Source: an uncultured Lachnospiraceae bacterium
Lineage (GTDB): Bacteria; Bacillota; Clostridia; Lachnospirales; Lachnospiraceae
NCBI GenBank assembly: GCA_949283905.1
Contig: CASDUB010000197.1
Location: forward strand, 1 to 8,607
Length of the DNA stretch: 8,607 nt
Reading direction: 5' to 3'
This document shows, piece after piece, positions 5,867-8,607 of the stretch (position 1 is its first letter; the number at the start of each line of letters is the position of its first letter). The notes below the pieces were generated by a model. The model searched no databases and was not told the DNA's origin. It saw only the letters and a list, made by a program, of their open reading frames with translations. A program made the position numbers and the translations under genes.

Positions 5867-8231
5867 TTCGGATTCTCCTTTTTTCTGCAGATATAGCATT
5901 TTTCATTAATGTCTTTGTAATGAGGAGCGTGTCATAAACAAGCATTTCATCAAACATCTGATAAGCATTGATGGCATATTCGTATTTGGGATCTGTCTGT
6001 GCGTATGCCTGCAGAGCAACACCCTGTCTTAATTGTTCAAGAGATTCTAAATGATGTATCCAGTTAGAATCAATTATCCTGAGCGCCATCTGCCGGATCA
6101 TGTTTGCTCTTCTGTTTTGATCTTTGTAAACTCCTGCTTTCATCTTTTCAAAAATTTTCATCATATCTTTATAAAAATGTTCTTCAAGATTATTTACGGA
6201 TAATCCATTTAATTCTTCTGAATAATAGGAAACCGGCACGAGAGATGAAAACTCCCTGTAGAGCGATTCATAATCGCCTCCGTTAATTTCAATGGATTTT
6301 GCAGAATACAGAGCCGTTTTCCTAAACACACTTTTTATAAGCTCATCCGGATCATCCATATTCAGAATACGTTTTCGTTCGTCATATATCATATCCCTTT
6401 GTTCGCTTAATATTCGGTCGTAATCCGCAACATTTTTTCGCGCCATATAGTTTGATCCTTCGATATTGTCCTGAGCATTTTTTACAAAGGAATGTATTCT
6501 GATACCGCGAAGGGGCACATGATTTCTCTTAGCTTTCGACTTTAAGAATTTCAATCTTTTTTCTTCTCCGTAAATACGAAGCATATCATCTTCCAATGAT
6601 AAGAAAAAAAACGATTCTCCCGGATCTCCCTGTCTGCCGGATCTTCCTATAAGCTGATCGTCAATACGTTTGGATTCAAATCGTTCGGTGCCGATTACCT
6701 TTAGTCCGCCTGCGGCTTTCGCATCCTTATCCAACTTGATATCTGTGCCTCTTCCGGCCATATTTGTTGCAATCGTAACGGCTCCGAATTTACCTGCATT
6801 TGCTATTATTTTGGCTTCGTATTCGTGCTTTTTAGCATTAAGGACATTGTGTTTTATTTTACTTTCATTTAAATATCTGCTCAGTATTTCAGAGTCTTCG
6901 ATAGAACCCGTTCCGATAAGAACAGGCTGTCCTTTTTTACAGGCCCACTTGATTTCATTAACTATTGCGCGGTATTTCGACTCTTTTGTAACGAACATCA
7001 GATCTTTTCTATCTTTCCGTATTACTTTTTTATTTGTAGGTATTATGACTGTGTTCATGCCATATGTTTGCTTTATTTCCTTTTTGTCATTTCCTATAGT
7101 TCCCGTCATTCCGCATTTTATATCGAATTTATTAAAAAATGTCTGATAAGTAATTGACGCATATGTTTTCGATTCTTTTAATATTTCTACTCCCTCTTTA
7201 GCCTCAAGCGCCTGATGCAGTCCGTCTGAATACCTTCGACCGTCAAGGACACGTCCGGTAAACTTATCAACCAGTTTTACTTTCTCATCATCGACTATAT
7301 AATCCACATCTTTTTTCATTATATAATTTGCCTTTAAAGCCATGTCGATATAATGACGTTTATCGAGATTTTCAGGTGAAGCAATGTTGTCCACTCCAAA
7401 GAATCGTTCAGCCTTACGTAAACCCTCAGTTGTAAGTCTGATCTGTTTAGATTCTTCATTTATGATAAAGTCGCCGGTCGTTTCTGCGAAGCTGCCGTTC
7501 AGCTTTGCTATCTTTGTATCTTTTCCGATAATCTCACCTTTTTTGATTTCTTTTGCAAAGGCATCGGCAACAAAATAAAACAAATCGCTTTTTCCGTTTG
7601 CACCTGATATTACAAGCGGCGTACGCGCTTCATCGATAAGTATCGAATCTGCTTCATCTATAATGCAGCAATGAAGTCCGCGAAGAACGATATCCTTCTT
7701 ATCATTAGCAAGATTATCTCTAAGATAATCAAAACCCAATTCACTGTTGGTAACATATGTAATATCACAGGCGTATTCTTTTTTTCTTTGAATTCTGTCG
7801 ATATCATGAGTAACACATCCTACAGAAAGTCCAAGAAAACGATGTATCTCCCCCATTTCCTGAGCATCCCTGTTTGCAAGATAATCATTACATGTGATCA
7901 CATGCACACCTTTATTTGATAAGGCATGAAGATATGACGGAAGTACAGCCACAAGAGTTTTTCCTTCCCCTGTCTTCATCTGTGCAATATTACCCTTGCA
8001 GAGCGCGATCCCGGCCATAAACTGAACATCATATGGATACATTCCTAAAATACGATAAGCAGCTTCACCGGCAATCGCGAAAGCATCTGCGATAATGCCG
8101 TCTTCTTTTTTACCTTTTCTTAATTCATATTTCAGTTTAGGAGTCATGGAAGAAAGTTCTGCATCTGACATTCTCCTGTAAAATTCCTTTTTACTTTTGA
8201 TTTGTTTTATCATATGTGAATATTTAAACAT
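5835..8231 (-). CDS. secA2: Accessory SecA2-type preprotein translocase ATPase
   Basis: This 798-residue SecA is the DEAD-like motor that drives proteins through SecY. Visible are Q70 of the Q motif, Walker A MKTGEGKT (85-92), TNSELGFDYLRDN (161-173) and Walker B DEAD (192-195) followed by SILIDEARTPL. Next come the preprotein cross-linking region, GMTGTIGNDKKE and IIPTNK, then NBD2 motifs TNMAGRGTDI and IGRSGRQGDPGES. The C-terminal scaffold SNWIHHLESLEQLRQG...AYAQTDPKYEY is intact. The protein stops soon after this (IRNDYSVGIKAG) and lacks the zinc-binding CxCx(n)CH tail seen at the end of many housekeeping SecAs; the length is close to known SecA2 proteins. AGGGG (8243-8239) is seven bases before the ATG. 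The gene heads a unit with secY (32-base overlap) and the SecE-like gene, outside the usual housekeeping settings, which supports an accessory role. Its substrates are not identifiable here. Confidence 0.93.
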   Translation of the reverse strand: MFKYSHMIKQIKSKKEFYRRMSDAELSSMTPKLKYELRKGKKEDGIIADAFAIAGEAAYRILGMYPYDVQFMAGIALCKGNIAQMKTGEGKTLVAVLPSYLHALSNKGVHVITCNDYLANRDAQEMGEIHRFLGLSVGCVTHDIDRIQRKKEYACDITYVTNSELGFDYLRDNLANDKKDIVLRGLHCCIIDEADSILIDEARTPLVISGANGKSDLFYFVADAFAKEIKKGEIIGKDTKIAKLNGSFAETTGDFIINEESKQIRLTTEGLRKAERFFGVDNIASPENLDKRHYIDMALKANYIMKKDVDYIVDDEKVKLVDKFTGRVLDGRRYSDGLHQALEAKEGVEILKESKTYASITYQTFFNKFDIKCGMTGTIGNDKKEIKQTYGMNTVIIPTNKKVIRKDRKDLMFVTKESKYRAIVNEIKWACKKGQPVLIGTGSIEDSEILSRYLNESKIKHNVLNAKKHEYEAKIIANAGKFGAVTIATNMAGRGTDIKLDKDAKAAGGLKVIGTERFESKRIDDQLIGRSGRQGDPGESFFFLSLEDDMLRIYGEEKRLKFLKSKAKRNHVPLRGIRIHSFVKNAQDNIEGSNYMARKNVADYDRILSEQRDMIYDERKRILNMDDPDELIKSVFRKTALYSAKSIEINGGDYESLYREFSSLVPVSYYSEELNGLSVNNLEEHFYKDMMKIFEKMKAGVYKDQNRRANMIRQMALRIIDSNWIHHLESLEQLRQGVALQAYAQTDPKYEYAINAYQMFDEMLVYDTLLITKTLMKNAISAEKRRIRNDYSVGIKAG
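5875..5880 (-). promoter_or_regulatory. Ribosome binding site deciding the secY start
   Basis: AAGGAG inside the 3' end of secA2 lies eight bases before ATG 5866. This favours that start over the in-frame ATG at 5899, which lacks such a site and would add 11 residues not typical of SecY. Confidence 0.8.
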
Positions 8232-8385
8232 AAATGTACCCCTGAAAATTTCGCTGTATATATGATCAGAAATTAAATATATTCATATCTTTGATGAAAT
8301 TATCGTATCATACAGTTATATTTAACCTGTAACATCCCTGTTCCCCGATGTTCTTCACATAATAATTTTAAAAAATTAGATTCAT

Positions 8386-8419
8386 AAAAAAACAGCGCCC
8401 GCATTTTATATGCGAGCGC
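8386..8419 (-). terminator. Intrinsic terminator after the C39-like gene
   Basis: On the minus strand a GC-rich 9-bp stem (8419-8411 with 8403-8395, one G-U pair) and a 7-base loop are followed, after UG, by seven U residues (8392-8386). The orientation fits the gene ending at 8444 and separates it from secA2. In the rest of 8232-8443 I see no gene and no convincing promoter, although secA2 needs one. Confidence 0.9.
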
Positions 8420-8443
8420 CATGAAATATAGTTGATATTTAAT

Positions 8444-8607
8444 TTACTGAACTTTAAATACCCAATACTTTTTGCAGTGTCCAAAAGCAGTATTCTGATC
8501 GTATGAGACGTTCTGTGAATTTGCCAGACTCGACGGATCATTTACAAAAATATTTCCGTTTTCGTCTATACCTGTATAAACGATATAATGTCCGTTGCCT
8601 GACGGAT
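8444..8607 (-). CDS. C39-like cysteine peptidase domain, C-terminal end only
   Basis: The frame enters from the right edge and yields 53 residues before TAA. It reads GNGHYIVYTGIDENGNIFVNDPSS, then FGHCKKYWVFKVQ. The GHYIVYTG...I-V-NDP pattern is the histidine and Asp/Asn part of the papain-like peptidase C39-like fold (C39_2 group), where the histidine after G is catalytic and the ND supports it. The catalytic cysteine, any signal peptide and any cell-wall repeats would lie beyond the window. Such proteins in Firmicutes are often secreted and may be bound to the wall, but neither can be tested here. The ending KYWVFKVQ is a normal terminal strand, so the C-terminus is complete. A strong terminator follows at 8386-8419, so the gene is not in the secA2 transcription unit. 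Confidence 0.72.
   Translation of the reverse strand, partial: PSGNGHYIVYTGIDENGNIFVNDPSSLANSQNVSYDQNTAFGHCKKYWVFKVQ

Noticed and set aside
5867..5899. Longer secY start at ATG 5899
   Set aside because: It has no ribosome binding site and adds 11 residues that do not look like SecY, whereas ATG 5866 has AAGGAG eight bases upstream.
6670..7146. 158-codon plus-strand open frame inside secA2
   Set aside because: It is antisense to the conserved NBD2 region of secA2, has no ribosome binding site that I see, and its composition is that of a reverse-complement shadow.
8245..8345. Possible secA2 promoter (TATGAT or GATAAT near 8290-8310)
   Set aside because: No matching -35 box at 16-18 bases could be found for either -10-like sequence, so no promoter is called.

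Overview
The window is AT-rich and has strong AGGAG-type ribosome binding sites, a lipoprotein signal sequence with no sign of an outer membrane, and intrinsic terminators. The protein families also fit a Gram-positive anaerobe. My best guess is a clostridial Bacillota, possibly Lachnospiraceae, judged from the style of the radical SAM, DUF3089 and Sec proteins; I could not run a database search.

Layout. Positions 11-415 (+) encode a HicB-type antitoxin whose HicA partner, if present, lies off the left edge. It converges on a complete HipBA-type toxin-antitoxin pair on the minus strand (hipA 578-1864, hipB 1864-2079), with a hairpin terminator at 475-504 between them. Upstream of hipB are three 16-bp inverted repeats at an exact 39-bp period, all downstream of a good sigma-A-type promoter. 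This looks like the HipB operator array. A radical SAM enzyme of unknown substrate follows on the plus strand (2360-3229). It ends at a second terminator (3267-3294) whose stem nearly copies the first.

The right two thirds are on the minus strand. Read 5' to 3', the order is: the end of a C39-like cysteine peptidase gene (8607-8444), a strong terminator, secA2 (8231-5835), a secY homologue (5866-4560), a 50-codon SecE-like gene (4563-4411), and a DUF3089 alpha/beta-hydrolase lipoprotein (4310-3330) with its own promoter. The secA-secY-secE genes overlap one another and are not in the usual housekeeping contexts (secY among ribosomal protein genes, secE beside nusG). They therefore look like a compact accessory Sec translocon: an ATPase motor, a channel and the small clamp subunit in one transcription unit. 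No Asp1-3 or glycosyltransferase genes of the streptococcal accessory system are in the window.

The main oddity is that secY is split into two frames near 5021-5030. The two parts together make a full-length SecY of about 435 residues. One missing A:T pair, a programmed -1 shift, or a genuinely split protein reinitiated at a TAATG junction could each explain it. The SecE-like gene is short enough to be missed by routine gene calling and is the least expected component here.
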